Assembly: GCF_007829835.1 (NCBI RefSeq) | Contig: NZ_VIWP01000004.1 | Coordinates: forward strand, 310,001 to 374,000 | From: Neorhizobium alkalisoli | GTDB lineage: Bacteria; Pseudomonadota; Alphaproteobacteria; Rhizobiales; Rhizobiaceae | Direction: 5' to 3' | DNA: 64,000 nt | Program-made: the position numbers and the translations under genes | Shown here: positions 1 through 8,736 of the stretch, in pieces | How positions within the stretch are numbered: position 1 is the first letter of the stretch | How the letters are laid out: each line of letters opens with the position of its first letter | Notes under the pieces: generated by a model | What the model was told of the DNA's origin: nothing | The model's database searches: none | The model's input: only the letters and a program-made list of their open reading frames with translations

Positions 1-1395
1 ATGCCGGCGCACGGCGTCATAGACGAGCTTTACGGCACCACCCGGCTGGTCGCCATGGATATCCATCGCCTGCGCCGCCAGCAGCGCCTCAAGCGCCGCC
101 AGACGCTTCAGCGCCTGCACCTGTCGTTCGAACCGTTCGATCACGAGCGGCAGAAAGGCCGCCTCATCCTCCATCCCGCCGGCAACGACAAGCGATTGGG
201 CCGAGACCGGATTGGTCATCGACAGCACGCGCGAAAAGATTTCGCCGGCCAGCTTGATGATCGGCCCGAAACCGGTGGCGATCGCGCCCGGCGGCACCAG
301 ATTGACCGGCAGGTCGCGCCTCTGGCCGTTGCCGAGCAGGACGCATCGGTTGAAGGCGTTGCGGGCCGCATGCGCCATGGTGAGCGAGGCGGATTCGAGC
401 AGCACGGTGACGTCGAGCGGCAGCGATCCGCCAGAGGTCAGCACCCGGCCTTCGGCGATGACAGGATTGTCGTCGGAGCGACCGGTCGCGGCCAGAACCT
501 TGTGGCCGGCGGTCAGCACGCTTTCGAACACCGAGCCGAATACCTGAGCGATCATCCTGAGGCTGAGCGGGTCCTGCACATGCGTCGCTTCCGGCCAATC
601 CCAGCCTTCGGAAGCATTGCACAGCCATTGACCGATCATCGCCTCGCGGGCGGTGCCGACATGGGTGACGGCGATCCACGGATCGCGCGAGGCGCCCATC
701 GCACCGGCCGCCGTCAGTCCGGTGGCAAGCAGGGTGCGGATCGCGCCGGCCGCCGTGCGGGTTGCCCCTGCGGCGGCGGCAAAGCTCACGGCATTGACGC
801 TGAGTGAGGCAAGGCTGTCACGCGGTGCCATTCTGGCCGGTGCGATGCCCGCTTCGGCAAAGGCCTGCACGGCAGGCAATCTCTTGCCCTTGTAGATCGC
901 CTCACCGACGCCGGTCAGCACCGCACCGATCTGGCCCATCAGGCCGATATCGGCGCAGCCGATCGAACCGGTGCGGCGCACGACCGGAATGACATCGGCA
1001 TGCAGAAGATCGAGATAGGCCTGAACCAGTTCCGTCGAGCAGCCGACATAACCGGTCAGTGCCGTATTCACCCGAATTGCCATGGCATTGCGTACGACCG
1101 AGCAGGCAAAGGGTTCGCCGGTGCCGAAATGGTGGGCGCGCACAAGGCCGAGATTGAAGATATCGATTTCTTCATTTGTCCAGGCGACGTCCTTCATCGC
1201 GCCGACGCCGGTCGTCGCGCCATAGACGGGCGTGCCATGGGCAATCGTGCTTTCGAGAATGGCGCGGGCAGCGGCGACGCGGGCAAGGCCGTCGGGATTG
1301 GCGCTGATAGACGCCTCCGCCTTGCCGATCAGCAGGAGTTCCGCAAATCCGATCGGCTGACCCGTCAGTTCGATATGCTTCAGTGTGCCGGACAT
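1..1395 (-). CDS. Aromatic amino acid ammonia-lyase (HAL/PAL) family protein with degenerate MIO triad, 3' end beyond window
   Basis: An open frame runs from ATG at 1395 to the left edge (465 codons visible; family members are about 510 residues, so roughly the last tenth is missing). The HAL/PAL fold is clear. There is a YGATTGVGAM segment in place of the usual YGxNTGFG, a GEPF segment, QDPLSLR, and SDDNP followed by SGG. The triad that normally cyclises into the MIO electrophile (Ala-Ser-Gly, about residues 142-144 in HAL) reads Cys147-Ala148-Asp149 inside GSIGCADIG. The GNFHG segment after SGG is replaced by SLPLD. A normal MIO cannot form without the Ser and Gly, so classical ammonia-lyase activity is doubtful. 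It may be a pseudo-enzyme or have another role. The start is supported by an AAAAAGGG stretch upstream. It lies 89 bp downstream of ubiB on the same strand. Confidence 0.8.
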   Translation of the reverse strand, partial: MSGTLKHIELTGQPIGFAELLLIGKAEASISANPDGLARVAAARAILESTIAHGTPVYGATTGVGAMKDVAWTNEEIDIFNLGLVRAHHFGTGEPFACSVVRNAMAIRVNTALTGYVGCSTELVQAYLDLLHADVIPVVRRTGSIGCADIGLMGQIGAVLTGVGEAIYKGKRLPAVQAFAEAGIAPARMAPRDSLASLSVNAVSFAAAAGATRTAAGAIRTLLATGLTAAGAMGASRDPWIAVTHVGTAREAMIGQWLCNASEGWDWPEATHVQDPLSLRMIAQVFGSVFESVLTAGHKVLAATGRSDDNPVIAEGRVLTSGGSLPLDVTVLLESASLTMAHAARNAFNRCVLLGNGQRRDLPVNLVPPGAIATGFGPIIKLAGEIFSRVLSMTNPVSAQSLVVAGGMEDEAAFLPLVIERFERQVQALKRLAALEALLAAQAMDIHGDQPGGAVKLVYDAVRRH

Positions 1396-1484
1396 CTCAT
1401 CCCTTTTTCTCGACACACTAATCCATATCCCCGGTCAGGGTATATCCCAGAAGTTGGACATACGATGTTGCAGGGGCGAAAGGA

Positions 1485-3047
1485 TCAACCGACAGAAAAG
1501 GCGATGACGACGAGGGCGATTGCGATGATCCAGAGAGCCCAGCGGCCGGAACGGCTGTGCCGCGCTTCCGAACGTCCGATCGCGTCCGCGGTCTCGGCGT
1601 CGAAGCGCAGGCCGTTTTCCGTCATATGCATGACTTCCTGGTGGAATTTTTCCGTGCGTGCTGCGATTTCAGGGGCCGCCTCGGCCAGCTTCACCATCGC
1701 CTTCACGCCGTCGCGCAGGTCGGAGACGATCCGCTTCGGTCCGAGATTGTCGCGAATCCAGTCGCCGACGACAGGTTCGGAGGCTTTCCACATGTTGAAG
1801 CGGGGATCGAGCATGCGCGACACGCCTTCGACGACGACCATGGTCTTCTGCAACAGGATCAGTTCCGGCCTTGCCTGCATTTCGAACAGGTCGGTCACTT
1901 CGAACAACAGGGCCAGCAACCGCGCCATCGAAATCGTCTCGGCCGGCTGGCCGTGGATCGGTTCGCCGATCGCGCGGATCGCCTGCGCAAACGCCGCGAC
2001 ATCGTGATGGGCCGGCACGTAACCGGCCTCGAAATGCACTTCGGCCACGCGGAGGTAATCGCGGGTGATGAAGCCGTAGAGGATTTCGGCCAGGAACCGC
2101 CGCTCCTTTTTGCCGAGCCGTCCGGTAATGCCCATGTCGACGGCGACGATCGTGCCGGTATTGTCGACGAAGAGGTTGCCGGGATGCATATCGGCGTGGA
2201 AGAAGCCGTCACGCAGGGTATGGCGCAGGAAGGACTGGATCAGGATTTCGGCAAGCTTTTCGAGATCGTAGCCCGCAGCGCGCAGGCTCTCGATATCGTT
2301 CATCTTGACGCCGTCGATCCATTCCATGGTGATGACGTCGCGGCCGGTGCGCTCCCAGTCGACGCTCGGCACCCGAAAACCGGGATCGTCCTTGGTGTTC
2401 TCGGCGATCTCGGAAAGGGCTGCCGCCTCAAGGCGCAGGTCCATTTCCATCTTGGTCGTCTGCTCGAGCGTGCGCGTCACCTCGACCGGCTTCAGGCGCC
2501 GGCTGGAGGGAATGAAGCGTTCTTGCAGATGCGAGAGCAGATATTGCCCTTCGATATCATTGGCAAAACGCTGGCGCACGCCGGGACGCACGACCTTGAC
2601 CGCCACTTTTTGTCCGTCGACGATGCAGGGATGCACCTGCGCGATCGAGGCTGCGGCGATCGGTTCGCCGAAATCGGCATAGAGTTCGTCCACCTTGCGG
2701 CCGAGCGAGCTCTCGATCGCGGACCGGGCGGCGGTCGTCGGAAAAAAGGCCATCCGGTCCTGCAGAAGCGCAAGATCGACCGACCAGTCGACACCGACGA
2801 CGTCCGGCCGGGTCGCCAGAAACTGGCCGATCTTCACATAGGACGGTCCGAGCCGCTCGACGGCGCGCGCAAGCCGCTCGGAGCGTTTCTGTTTCAGCGC
2901 CCGCTTGCTGGCAAAAGGCTGGATCAGCGATTTGAACAGGCCGACCACGGGCGGCAGGCCCTGCGTGGGTATGTCGGAGACCACGCCCTCGCGCACGAGA
3001 ACCCAGCCGACGCGGGCGAGCCGGAAATAGGCGCCTATTGTGCTCAT
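1485..3047 (-). CDS. ubiB: UbiB, ABC1/ADCK-type atypical kinase of ubiquinone biosynthesis
   Basis: This 520-residue protein belongs to the UbiB/ADCK atypical kinase family needed for ubiquinone synthesis at the inner membrane. The signature KxGQ is at residues 72-75 (KIGQ). The Ala-rich loop AAASIAQVH is at 131-139, the VAVKV lysine near 151, and the catalytic loop HADMHPGN at 284-291. The metal-binding DFG appears as DMG at 304-306. A hydrophobic tail (about 502-520) fits the C-terminal membrane anchor of the family. The gene starts 4 nt after the ubiE stop with only a weak ribosome site, so translation is probably coupled to ubiE. Family identity is secure; the biochemical role (ATPase/kinase rather than hydroxylase) is known for the family, not shown here. 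Confidence 0.95.
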   Translation of the reverse strand: MSTIGAYFRLARVGWVLVREGVVSDIPTQGLPPVVGLFKSLIQPFASKRALKQKRSERLARAVERLGPSYVKIGQFLATRPDVVGVDWSVDLALLQDRMAFFPTTAARSAIESSLGRKVDELYADFGEPIAAASIAQVHPCIVDGQKVAVKVVRPGVRQRFANDIEGQYLLSHLQERFIPSSRRLKPVEVTRTLEQTTKMEMDLRLEAAALSEIAENTKDDPGFRVPSVDWERTGRDVITMEWIDGVKMNDIESLRAAGYDLEKLAEILIQSFLRHTLRDGFFHADMHPGNLFVDNTGTIVAVDMGITGRLGKKERRFLAEILYGFITRDYLRVAEVHFEAGYVPAHHDVAAFAQAIRAIGEPIHGQPAETISMARLLALLFEVTDLFEMQARPELILLQKTMVVVEGVSRMLDPRFNMWKASEPVVGDWIRDNLGPKRIVSDLRDGVKAMVKLAEAAPEIAARTEKFHQEVMHMTENGLRFDAETADAIGRSEARHSRSGRWALWIIAIALVVIAFSVG

Positions 3048-3051
3048 GCGA

Positions 3052-3828
3052 TCAGAGCTTCCAGCCGGAATGCAGGGCGGCGATGCCGCCGGTATAGCTC
3101 GTATAGGTCACGCGCGAAAAACCGGCCGTGCGGATCATCGTCGCGAAATTTTCCTGGTTCGGAAACTTGCGGATCGATTCCACCAGATACTGGTAGGGCT
3201 CGGCATCGCCGGTGATCATCTTGCCGAAGCGCGGGATCGCGCGGAAAGACCATTCGTCATAGATCTTTTCCAGACCCGGAAGCTCGACCTCGGAAAACTC
3301 CAGCACCAGCAGCCGGCCGCCGCGCTTCAGCACGCGATAGGCTTCGGAGAGCGCCACGTCGATGCGCGGCACGTTGCGGATGCCGAAGGCGACCGTATAG
3401 GCGTCGAAGGAATTGTTCTCGAAGGGCAGCGATTCCGCATTCGCCTCGACAAAGGTGAGGTTGTCGGAAAGTCCCTTCTTTTCAGCCCGCTCGGCGCCGA
3501 CGGCCAGCATCGAGCCGTTGATGTCGAGCACGGTCGTATGCGCCTTGCGCCCGGACGCCTCGACGATGCGGAAGGCAATGTCGCCCGTGCCACCGGCAAC
3601 GTCCAGCGTGCGGTAAGCGTCGTCCTTGCGCGGGTTCAGCGCCGAAATCATCGCATCCTTCCAGACACGGTGCATGCCGACCGACATGACATCGTTCATC
3701 ACGTCATAGCGCTTGGCGACCTTGTGAAAGACCTCGTTGACGAGACCCTGCTTCTCGCCATCGGCAACCTTGCGGAAGCCGTAGGACGTTTCCATGCCGC
3801 CTTCGGCGCTGGTGCGTGCTTCGGTCAT
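3052..3828 (-). CDS. ubiE: UbiE, demethylmenaquinone/2-polyprenyl-6-methoxybenzoquinol C-methyltransferase
   Basis: UbiE is the SAM-dependent C-methyltransferase of ubiquinone (and, where present, menaquinone) synthesis. The 258-residue product has SAM motif I as [12 protein letters not shown] (from residue 75), a conserved YDVMNDVMS near 41-49 and the FGIRNVPR segment typical of UbiE. A longer frame opens upstream at 4068, but it would run into the divergent mutM. The ATG at 3828 is preceded by GAAGGAG at good spacing and gives the family length. It is the first gene of the ubiE-ubiB pair and shares a 176-bp divergent promoter region with mutM. Confidence 0.96.
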   Translation of the reverse strand: MTEARTSAEGGMETSYGFRKVADGEKQGLVNEVFHKVAKRYDVMNDVMSVGMHRVWKDAMISALNPRKDDAYRTLDVAGGTGDIAFRIVEASGRKAHTTVLDINGSMLAVGAERAEKKGLSDNLTFVEANAESLPFENNSFDAYTVAFGIRNVPRIDVALSEAYRVLKRGGRLLVLEFSEVELPGLEKIYDEWSFRAIPRFGKMITGDAEPYQYLVESIRKFPNQENFATMIRTAGFSRVTYTSYTGGIAALHSGWKL

Positions 3829-4004
3829 CGAAAACTCCTTCGGCAAACTCGGGTAACTCAATGTGGGGCGACCATAGCGAAATCGCCACTGCCTCGCTAT
3901 CTGAAGCTTCACGCTTATAGATGTGACTGCAGCCGCCTGTCGTCCATGGGGCGATCGTTCTATAGACCGCGAGCGGCCGAGTTGAAACAGGAAGTTGGAG
4001 AGCC

Positions 4005-4883
4005 ATGCCCGAATTGCCAGAGGTGGAAACCGTCCGTCGCGGCCTTGCCCCGGCCATGGAGGGCGCAAGGCTCGCTAGGCTGGAATTGAACCGCCCCGAC
4101 CTGCGCTTTCCGCTGCCGGAAAATTTTGCCGAAGCCGTCGCCGGCCGCCGCATCGTGTCGCTTGGCCGCCGCGCCAAATACCTGCTGATCGATCTTGAGA
4201 ACGATCTCACCGTGATTGCCCATCTCGGCATGTCCGGCTCGTTCCGGATAGAAGACGAGACACTCGGCGAGTTTCATCATTCACGCTCCAAGGACGGTAA
4301 GCACGATCACGTGATTTTTCACCTGGAGCGGGAAGAGCGTCTCGTGAAGGTCATCTACAATGACCCTCGCCGTTTCGGCTTCATGCATCTGTCGAAGCGC
4401 AGCGAACTCGATCTTTACCCGGCCTTTGCCGAGCTCGGTCCGGAGCCGACCGGCAATGCGCTCGATGCCGATTATCTTGCCACCCGTTTCGCGGGCAAGG
4501 CACAGCCGTTGAAGAGCACGCTGCTCGACCAGAAGGTCATTGCCGGTCTTGGCAATATTTATGTCTGCGAGGCGCTCTGGCGTTCACATCTTTCGCCCGA
4601 GCGGGCGGCGGGAACGATCGTCACGAAGACCGGCAAGCCGAACAAGGAGCTTCTCCTCCTGAACGAGTCGATCCGCGAGGTGATCGCCGATGCGATCGCC
4701 GCCGGCGGCTCGTCTTTGCGTGATCATATCCAGACGGATGGCTCGCTCGGTTATTTCCAGCATTCCTTCTCGGTCTATGACCAGGAGGGAAAACCTTGCC
4801 GGACGGCGGGATGCGGCGGTACGGTCGCCCGCATCACCCAGGCGGGCCGTTCCACCTTCTACTGCCCATCCTGCCAGAAGTAA
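4005..4883 (+). CDS. mutM: Formamidopyrimidine-DNA glycosylase (Fpg/MutM)
   Basis: MutM excises 8-oxoguanine and ring-opened purines and cleaves the abasic site. The protein (292 aa) starts [10 protein letters not shown], so Pro2 (the Schiff-base nucleophile once Met is removed) and Glu3 are present. The C-terminal zinc finger is visible as CxxxxC followed by YCPSC close to the end, with the DNA-contacting GRSTFYCP segment. The length is slightly above that of E. coli Fpg (269 aa), as is usual in alphaproteobacteria. It is divergent from ubiE and 49 bp upstream of an enoyl-CoA hydratase gene on the same strand, so the two may be cotranscribed. Confidence 0.97.
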   Translation: MPELPEVETVRRGLAPAMEGARLARLELNRPDLRFPLPENFAEAVAGRRIVSLGRRAKYLLIDLENDLTVIAHLGMSGSFRIEDETLGEFHHSRSKDGKHDHVIFHLEREERLVKVIYNDPRRFGFMHLSKRSELDLYPAFAELGPEPTGNALDADYLATRFAGKAQPLKSTLLDQKVIAGLGNIYVCEALWRSHLSPERAAGTIVTKTGKPNKELLLLNESIREVIADAIAAGGSSLRDHIQTDGSLGYFQHSFSVYDQEGKPCRTAGCGGTVARITQAGRSTFYCPSCQK

Positions 4884-4932
4884 TCGGCTGCCGGAAATAA
4901 CGGCCGACACCATATCGAGAGGAGACATCCCC

Positions 4933-5721
4933 ATGAGCGACGAGACGAAGAGCTACGAAACCCTGCTGACCGAAATCCGCGGTTCCGTGGCGCTTGTTAC
5001 CCTCAACCGGCCGAAGGCGCTGAATGCGTTGAATTCGACCCTGATGGCCGAGCTTGCCGATGTCCTCTCCCTTTATGAGAAGGACGACGCCATCGGCGCT
5101 GTCGTCCTCACAGGCTCGGAAAAGGCCTTTGCCGCTGGTGCCGATATCAAGGAAATGCAGGGTCTCGATTTCGTCGATGCCTATGTCAGCGATTTCATCG
5201 GCGGCTGGGATGCCGTCTCGACCTTCCGCAAGCCGCTGATCGCTGCCGTTTCCGGCTTTGCGCTCGGTGGCGGCTGCGAAGTGGCGATGATGTGCGATTT
5301 CATCATTGCCTCCGACACGGCGAAATTCGGCCAGCCGGAAATCACACTTGGCATCATTCCGGGCGCCGGCGGCTCGCAGCGCCTCACCAGGGCTGTCGGC
5401 AAGGCCAAGGCCATGGATCTCGTCCTGACGGGCCGTATGATGGATGCAGCGGAAGCGGAAAGGGCAGGGCTCGTCTCGCGCATCGTGCCGGCCGAGCGGC
5501 TGATCGACGAGGCGGTCGAGGCGGCGCAGAAAATTGCCTCCTTCCCGCGCGCGGCCGTGATGATGGCAAAGGAGGCGGTCAGCCGCTCCTTCGAGGTGAC
5601 GCTGACGGAAGGTCTGCGGTTCGAGCGCCGGTTGTTCCACTCGCTGTTTGCCACCGAAGACCAGAAGGAAGGCATGGCGGCCTTTGTCGAAAAGCGCAAA
5701 CCCGCCTTCCGGAACCGATGA
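4933..5721 (+). CDS. Enoyl-CoA hydratase (crotonase family)
   Basis: This 262-residue crotonase-fold protein probably hydrates trans-2-enoyl-CoA in fatty-acid beta-oxidation. The oxyanion-hole segments are visible: [11 protein letters not shown] near residues 65-75 and [14 protein letters not shown] near 110. The acid/base glutamates lie in GGGCE and in [16 protein letters not shown], both in the order expected of true hydratases. The start at 4933 is chosen because GAGAGGAGA lies 8 nt upstream; a longer frame from 4690 would overlap mutM out of frame. Substrate chain length cannot be told from sequence. It follows mutM at 49 bp. Confidence 0.92.
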   Translation: MSDETKSYETLLTEIRGSVALVTLNRPKALNALNSTLMAELADVLSLYEKDDAIGAVVLTGSEKAFAAGADIKEMQGLDFVDAYVSDFIGGWDAVSTFRKPLIAAVSGFALGGGCEVAMMCDFIIASDTAKFGQPEITLGIIPGAGGSQRLTRAVGKAKAMDLVLTGRMMDAAEAERAGLVSRIVPAERLIDEAVEAAQKIASFPRAAVMMAKEAVSRSFEVTLTEGLRFERRLFHSLFATEDQKEGMAAFVEKRKPAFRNR

Positions 5722-5749
5722 TAGACCGCGCAAACCATCAAAATGCGCG

Positions 5750-5778
5750 TTGACTGCCGCATCTATTCCAGCTATATG
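5750..5778 (+). promoter_or_regulatory. Predicted sigma-70 promoter of rpsT
   Basis: A -35 hexamer TTGACT (5750-5755) and a -10 hexamer TATATG (5773-5778) are separated by exactly 17 bp. They lie about 125 bp upstream of the rpsT start and just after the stop of the enoyl-CoA hydratase gene. The match is good for an alphaproteobacterial housekeeping promoter, but no transcription start is known. Confidence 0.55.
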
Positions 5779-5902
5779 CCCGCCCACAGTTGGGAAAGCC
5801 TGATCAACGGCTTCCTCTATTGCTCCCGAATTGCTGGATCAAGGGTCGCAGGACCGACGCGGCAGTGGCGGAGTTTTGGTTCGAATTCGTAGAGAGGCAT
5901 AA

Positions 5903-6169
5903 ATGGCCAATACAACTTCGGCGAAAAAGGCGACCCGCAAGATCGCTCGCCGTACCGCAGTCAACAAGGCTCGCCGTTCGCGCGTACGTGGTTTCATCCG
6001 CAAGGTTGAAGAAGCCATCGCAACGGGCGATCTGTCGGTCGCAGCAGCAGCCCTCAAGGCAGCTCAGCCGGAGATCCAGCGTGCAGCCACCAAGGGCGTC
6101 CTGCACAGCAACACGGCATCCCGCAAGGTCTCGCGCCTCGCTGCCCGTGTGAAGGCACTTTCCGCCTAA
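5903..6169 (+). CDS. rpsT: 30S ribosomal protein S20
   Basis: The product is an 88-residue, strongly basic protein starting [17 protein letters not shown]. It has the S20 pattern of N-terminal Lys/Arg-rich helix, [19 protein letters not shown], and the C-terminal [20 protein letters not shown]20 binds 16S rRNA early in 30S assembly. AGAGAGGCATAA precedes the ATG. The gene stands alone, with its own promoter upstream and an intrinsic terminator 28 bp after the stop. Confidence 0.98.
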   Translation: MANTTSAKKATRKIARRTAVNKARRSRVRGFIRKVEEAIATGDLSVAAAALKAAQPEIQRAATKGVLHSNTASRKVSRLAARVKALSA

Positions 6170-6197
6170 TTCACATTTCGTTGAGCATTAAACAAGA

Positions 6198-6230
6198 AGC
6201 CTGGTCGCAAGACCGGGCTCTTTGTGTTTC
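6198..6230 (+). terminator. Intrinsic terminator after rpsT
   Basis: A 9-bp stem AGCCTGGTC / GACCGGGCT closes on a GCAA tetraloop (6207-6210) and is followed by CTTTGTGTTTCT. It sits 28 bp past the rpsT stop and separates rpsT from the dnaA upstream region. Confidence 0.8.
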
Positions 6231-6608
6231 TATTCAGACGTTTGGTTCTTATCCGGCTCATTGACGTTTCCGTGTCACTGGCGTGACAGAAATTTCCAAT
6301 TAAAAACAATAGCTTGAGCGAGGTAGTTAGGATCGTGCCACAGTTTTGGCACACTCGAAGGGGCCAATTTCGAGTCAAGGACTTTTTTATTTTTTCTCTG
6401 AATCGGGGCGTCGGCATCGGCCAAAATTTGAATCCCATTGATTCAATTTGGATTCTCCGTGACGGCGTCTGTGACATTCAAATCACGTCCCAAGAGTCAA
6501 CGCCCGGCTCTTAATTTTGCGTAAAATTCATCGTTGATCTTGTCAGTCGATCCTGCCTAAATGAATTCCAGCAAGGGGCACGGGGAAAACTACAGAGAGC
6601 TGCCAACG
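6231..6608. other. Gene-free AT-richer region upstream of dnaA
   Basis: No open frame here has coding character. The stretch is visibly richer in A and T than its surroundings (for example the T-run near 6383-6396). It holds small dyads: GTCAC/GTGAC around 6273-6286 and GTGCCA/TGGCAC around 6335-6352. It also holds the GANTC cluster described separately. A weak promoter-like pair, TTGATC (6534-6539) and TAAATG (6558-6563) with an 18-bp spacer, could drive dnaA. I see no convincing DnaA box; TTATCC near 6249 matches only the first part of one. Confidence 0.5.
6372..6498. promoter_or_regulatory. Cluster of six GANTC (CcrM methylation) sites upstream of dnaA
   Basis: GANTC occurs at 6372 (GAGTC), 6400 (GAATC), 6430 (GAATC), 6440 (GATTC), 6451 (GATTC) and 6494 (GAGTC). 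That is six sites in 127 bp, where about one per 256 bp is expected by chance at even base composition. CcrM methylates GANTC in alphaproteobacteria, and in Caulobacter the methylation state affects dnaA transcription. The cluster is therefore a plausible cell-cycle control element for the dnaA gene 530-660 bp downstream. The sites are seen directly; the function is inferred. Confidence 0.6.
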
Positions 6609-7014
6609 CCTACCCATCCGGGTTAGGTTACGCACTTTCTGCCACTTGTTGCGGGACTAAATTCCCGTTTCCTAAATAACCAAGGGTTGCAGCCTGGAAA
6701 TCGGCATTTCCGGCGACGCTTCTGGTTTGCGTAATAAGCCGGTCTTTGACCGGAGGGTGAATGTCTGGAAACGCAAGTGACCGGACAGTGGAGAATGAAA
6801 GCCCGGATTGCCATGACGAGGATGGCACATTCGGGAATGCGGGTTGGCTCCCGCAGGGGCAGGCCGTTTACGAGGCGGGCTGCGCCTAACAGTCATGGCA
6901 TGCGAGCCGTGGCTTGAAAAAGGGGATGTGCGGCAAAGCTTCTCTTCGGGGAATGATCTGCCGCGCCTTTGAACGAGGTTGATCCTGGCGGCAAAGAACC
7001 GCCGGGCTGTTTTT
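6609..7014 (+). ncRNA. Candidate structured RNA or long 5' leader of dnaA
   Basis: About ten hairpins follow each other in 400 nt. They are CCTACCC/GGGTTAGG (6609-6627), GCGGGA/TCCCGT (6651-6668), GGAAAT/ATTTCC (6696-6711), CCGGTC/GACCGG (6739-6753) and TGTCTGG/CCGGACA (6762-6787). Next come a two-part stem CCCGGA+TGCCAT / ATGGCA+TTCGGG (6802-6835), GCGGG/CCCGC (6839-6854) and AGTCATGGC/GCCGTGGCT (6891-6914). Last are GCGGCA/TGCCGC (6930-6964, containing TTCTC-TTCG-GGGAA) and a terminator-like stem (6984-7014). No protein frame fits. It does not match RNase P RNA, tmRNA, SRP RNA or 6S RNA signatures that I know. It could be a separate small RNA ending at 7014 or the untranslated leader of dnaA. 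Confidence 0.45.
6984..7014 (+). terminator. Terminator-like hairpin just before dnaA
   Basis: CCTGGCGG (6984-6991) pairs with CCGCCGGG (6999-7006) around CAAAGAA, and CTGTTTTT follows. By shape it is an intrinsic terminator, yet it lies only 17 nt before the first possible dnaA start codon. It could end a separate leader RNA or attenuate dnaA transcription. The U-tract is short (five T), so read-through is likely. Confidence 0.55.
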
Positions 7015-7031
7015 AGAAGGCGGCAAAACTA

Positions 7032-8597
7032 ATGCAAATGAACACCGTTTCGTTTCGTGCGGCTGGTAACGGCGAGCCTGCACGGGAAGCGTATGATTCC
7101 GTTTGCTCCCAAGCGGCAGGGGACACATCAGAAATGAAGCATGATGCTCTTTTCGAGCGTTTCAGCGCACGTCTGAAGGCACAGGTTGGTCAGGACGTTT
7201 ATGCAAGCTGGTTCGCGAGGTTGAAGCTCCATTCGATCTCAAAGAGTGTTGTGCGGCTGACGGTCCCGACGACTTTTCTCAAGTCCTGGATCAACAACCG
7301 TTATCTCGATCTGATCACCACCATCTTCCAGGCCGAGGACGCTGAAATCCTCAAGGTCGAGATCCTGGTGCGCAGCGCAAGCCGCACGGTCGCCAAGGCG
7401 CCGGTTGCCGAAGATCGCGCACCGATGAGCCAGGAAACCGCCGCTCCGGCCGCACCGCGCGCTTCGATGCCGCGCGAGATCGGCAAGATCGCCACTTTCC
7501 CGACCGCCGCTTCCACGCCGATCCGTGCCTCGCAGCCGGGCCCGCTGTTCGGTTCGCCGCTCGATAGCCGTTTTACCTTTGAAACCTTCGTCGAAGGCGC
7601 TTCCAACCGCGTTGCGCTTGCTGCCGCCAAGACGATTGCCGAAGCCGGTGCCGGTGCCGTCCGCTTCAATCCGCTCTTCATTCATTCGAATGTCGGCCTT
7701 GGAAAGACGCATCTTCTGCAGGCCATTGCCAATGCCGCCGTTGGCAGCGCCCGCATGCCGCGCGTCGTTTATCTGACCGCCGAATATTTCATGTGGCGTT
7801 TCGCAACCGCCATTCGCGACAACGACGCCCTGACGCTCAAGGACTCGTTGCGCAATATCGATCTTTTGATCATCGACGACATGCAGTTCCTGCAGGGCAA
7901 GATGATCCAGAACGAGTTCTGCCATCTCCTCAACATGCTGCTCGACAGCGCCAAGCAGGTCGTCGTTGCCGCCGACCGTGCGCCCTGGGAGCTGGAATCG
8001 CTTGATCCGCGCGTCCGTTCGCGCCTTCAGGGTGGTGTTGCCATCGAACTCGAAGCGCCCGATTACGACATGCGTTTCGAGATGATGAAGCACCGTCTGG
8101 CTGTCGCCAAGCAGGACGATCCGTCGCTGGATATTCCGGCCGAGATTCTGAGCCACGTTGCGCGCAATGTCGCCAATAGCGGCCGCGAACTCGAAGGCGC
8201 GTTCAACCAGCTGATCTTCCGCCGCTCTTTTGAGCCGTCGCTGACGATCGACCGTGTTGACGAGCTGCTGGCCCATCTGGTCGGCGCCGGCGAAGCCAAG
8301 CGCGTCCGTATCGAGGACATCCAGCGCATTGTCGCACGGCATTATAATGTCTCGCGCCAGGAGCTGGTCTCGAACCGCCGCACCCGCGTCATCGTCAAGC
8401 CGCGCCAGGTCGCCATGTACCTGTCGAAGACCATGACGCCGCGTTCCTTCCCGGAAATCGGCCGTCGTTTCGGCGGTCGCGATCACACGACGGTCCTGCA
8501 TGCCGTCCGCAAGATCGAGGACCTGATCTCCGGCGATACCAAGCTCAGCCATGAAGTCGAGCTTCTGAAGCGCCTGATCAACGAAAATAACGCCTGA
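7032..8597 (+). CDS. dnaA: Chromosomal replication initiator DnaA
   Basis: DnaA binds DnaA boxes, melts the origin and helps load the helicase. The domains are in the usual order. Domain I includes [19 protein letters not shown], followed by a variable Ala/Pro-rich domain II. The AAA+ domain has Walker [11 protein letters not shown] (around residue 222) and Walker [11 protein letters not shown]. The C-terminal DNA-binding domain carries the signature [17 protein letters not shown]. The frame opens at ATG 7032 (521 aa) behind AGAAGG. An internal ATG at 7134 (487 aa), behind AGGGGA, matches the point where I recall other rhizobial DnaA proteins beginning ([10 protein letters not shown]), so the true start is open. 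The gene stands alone, behind a structured 800-bp region. Confidence 0.97.
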   Translation: MQMNTVSFRAAGNGEPAREAYDSVCSQAAGDTSEMKHDALFERFSARLKAQVGQDVYASWFARLKLHSISKSVVRLTVPTTFLKSWINNRYLDLITTIFQAEDAEILKVEILVRSASRTVAKAPVAEDRAPMSQETAAPAAPRASMPREIGKIATFPTAASTPIRASQPGPLFGSPLDSRFTFETFVEGASNRVALAAAKTIAEAGAGAVRFNPLFIHSNVGLGKTHLLQAIANAAVGSARMPRVVYLTAEYFMWRFATAIRDNDALTLKDSLRNIDLLIIDDMQFLQGKMIQNEFCHLLNMLLDSAKQVVVAADRAPWELESLDPRVRSRLQGGVAIELEAPDYDMRFEMMKHRLAVAKQDDPSLDIPAEILSHVARNVANSGRELEGAFNQLIFRRSFEPSLTIDRVDELLAHLVGAGEAKRVRIEDIQRIVARHYNVSRQELVSNRRTRVIVKPRQVAMYLSKTMTPRSFPEIGRRFGGRDHTTVLHAVRKIEDLISGDTKLSHEVELLKRLINENNA

Positions 8598-8609
8598 TCG
8601 TTTTGACAA

Positions 8610-8636
8610 GACGGTCCCGCAAATCGCGGGACCGTC
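8610..8636. terminator. Hairpin downstream of dnaA
   Basis: A perfect 11-bp stem, GACGGTCCCGC / GCGGGACCGTC, with loop AAATC, starts 13 bp after the dnaA stop. It lacks a strong T-run on either side. It may end dnaA transcription with a helper factor or protect the mRNA 3' end. Confidence 0.5.
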
Positions 8637-8736
8637 TGCAATGCATTTACGGGATGGCTGACAGGCGATCCTGCGCTTGACCGATCTCAAATCGGGGCGC
8701 ATGTCTTGGTTTCGAGAATATCGGGGCCTTCAAAAA

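Noticed and set aside
1557..3215. 552-residue plus-strand frame opposite ubiB
   Set aside because: Antisense to ubiB, which has clear kinase-like motifs on the minus strand.
6335..6360. TGGCAC near 6348 as the -24 element of a sigma-54 promoter
   Set aside because: The -12 TTGC element is missing at the needed spacing on either strand; TGGCAC is half of a small palindrome.
6314..6514. 66-residue frame upstream of dnaA
   Set aside because: No ribosome site or conserved pattern, lies in an AT-richer regulatory region; more likely chance.
6609..7014. RNase P RNA, tmRNA or 6S RNA
   Set aside because: The RNase P core (GAGGAAAGTC), a tmRNA tag frame and the single long 6S hairpin are all absent.
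6231..7031. Chromosomal replication origin next to dnaA
   Set aside because: No convincing DnaA boxes or AT-rich unwinding element were found; in Rhizobiaceae the origin is, as I recall, near hemE rather than dnaA.
7239..8702. 487-residue minus-strand frame opposite dnaA
   Set aside because: Mirror frame of dnaA; no domain and no ribosome site.
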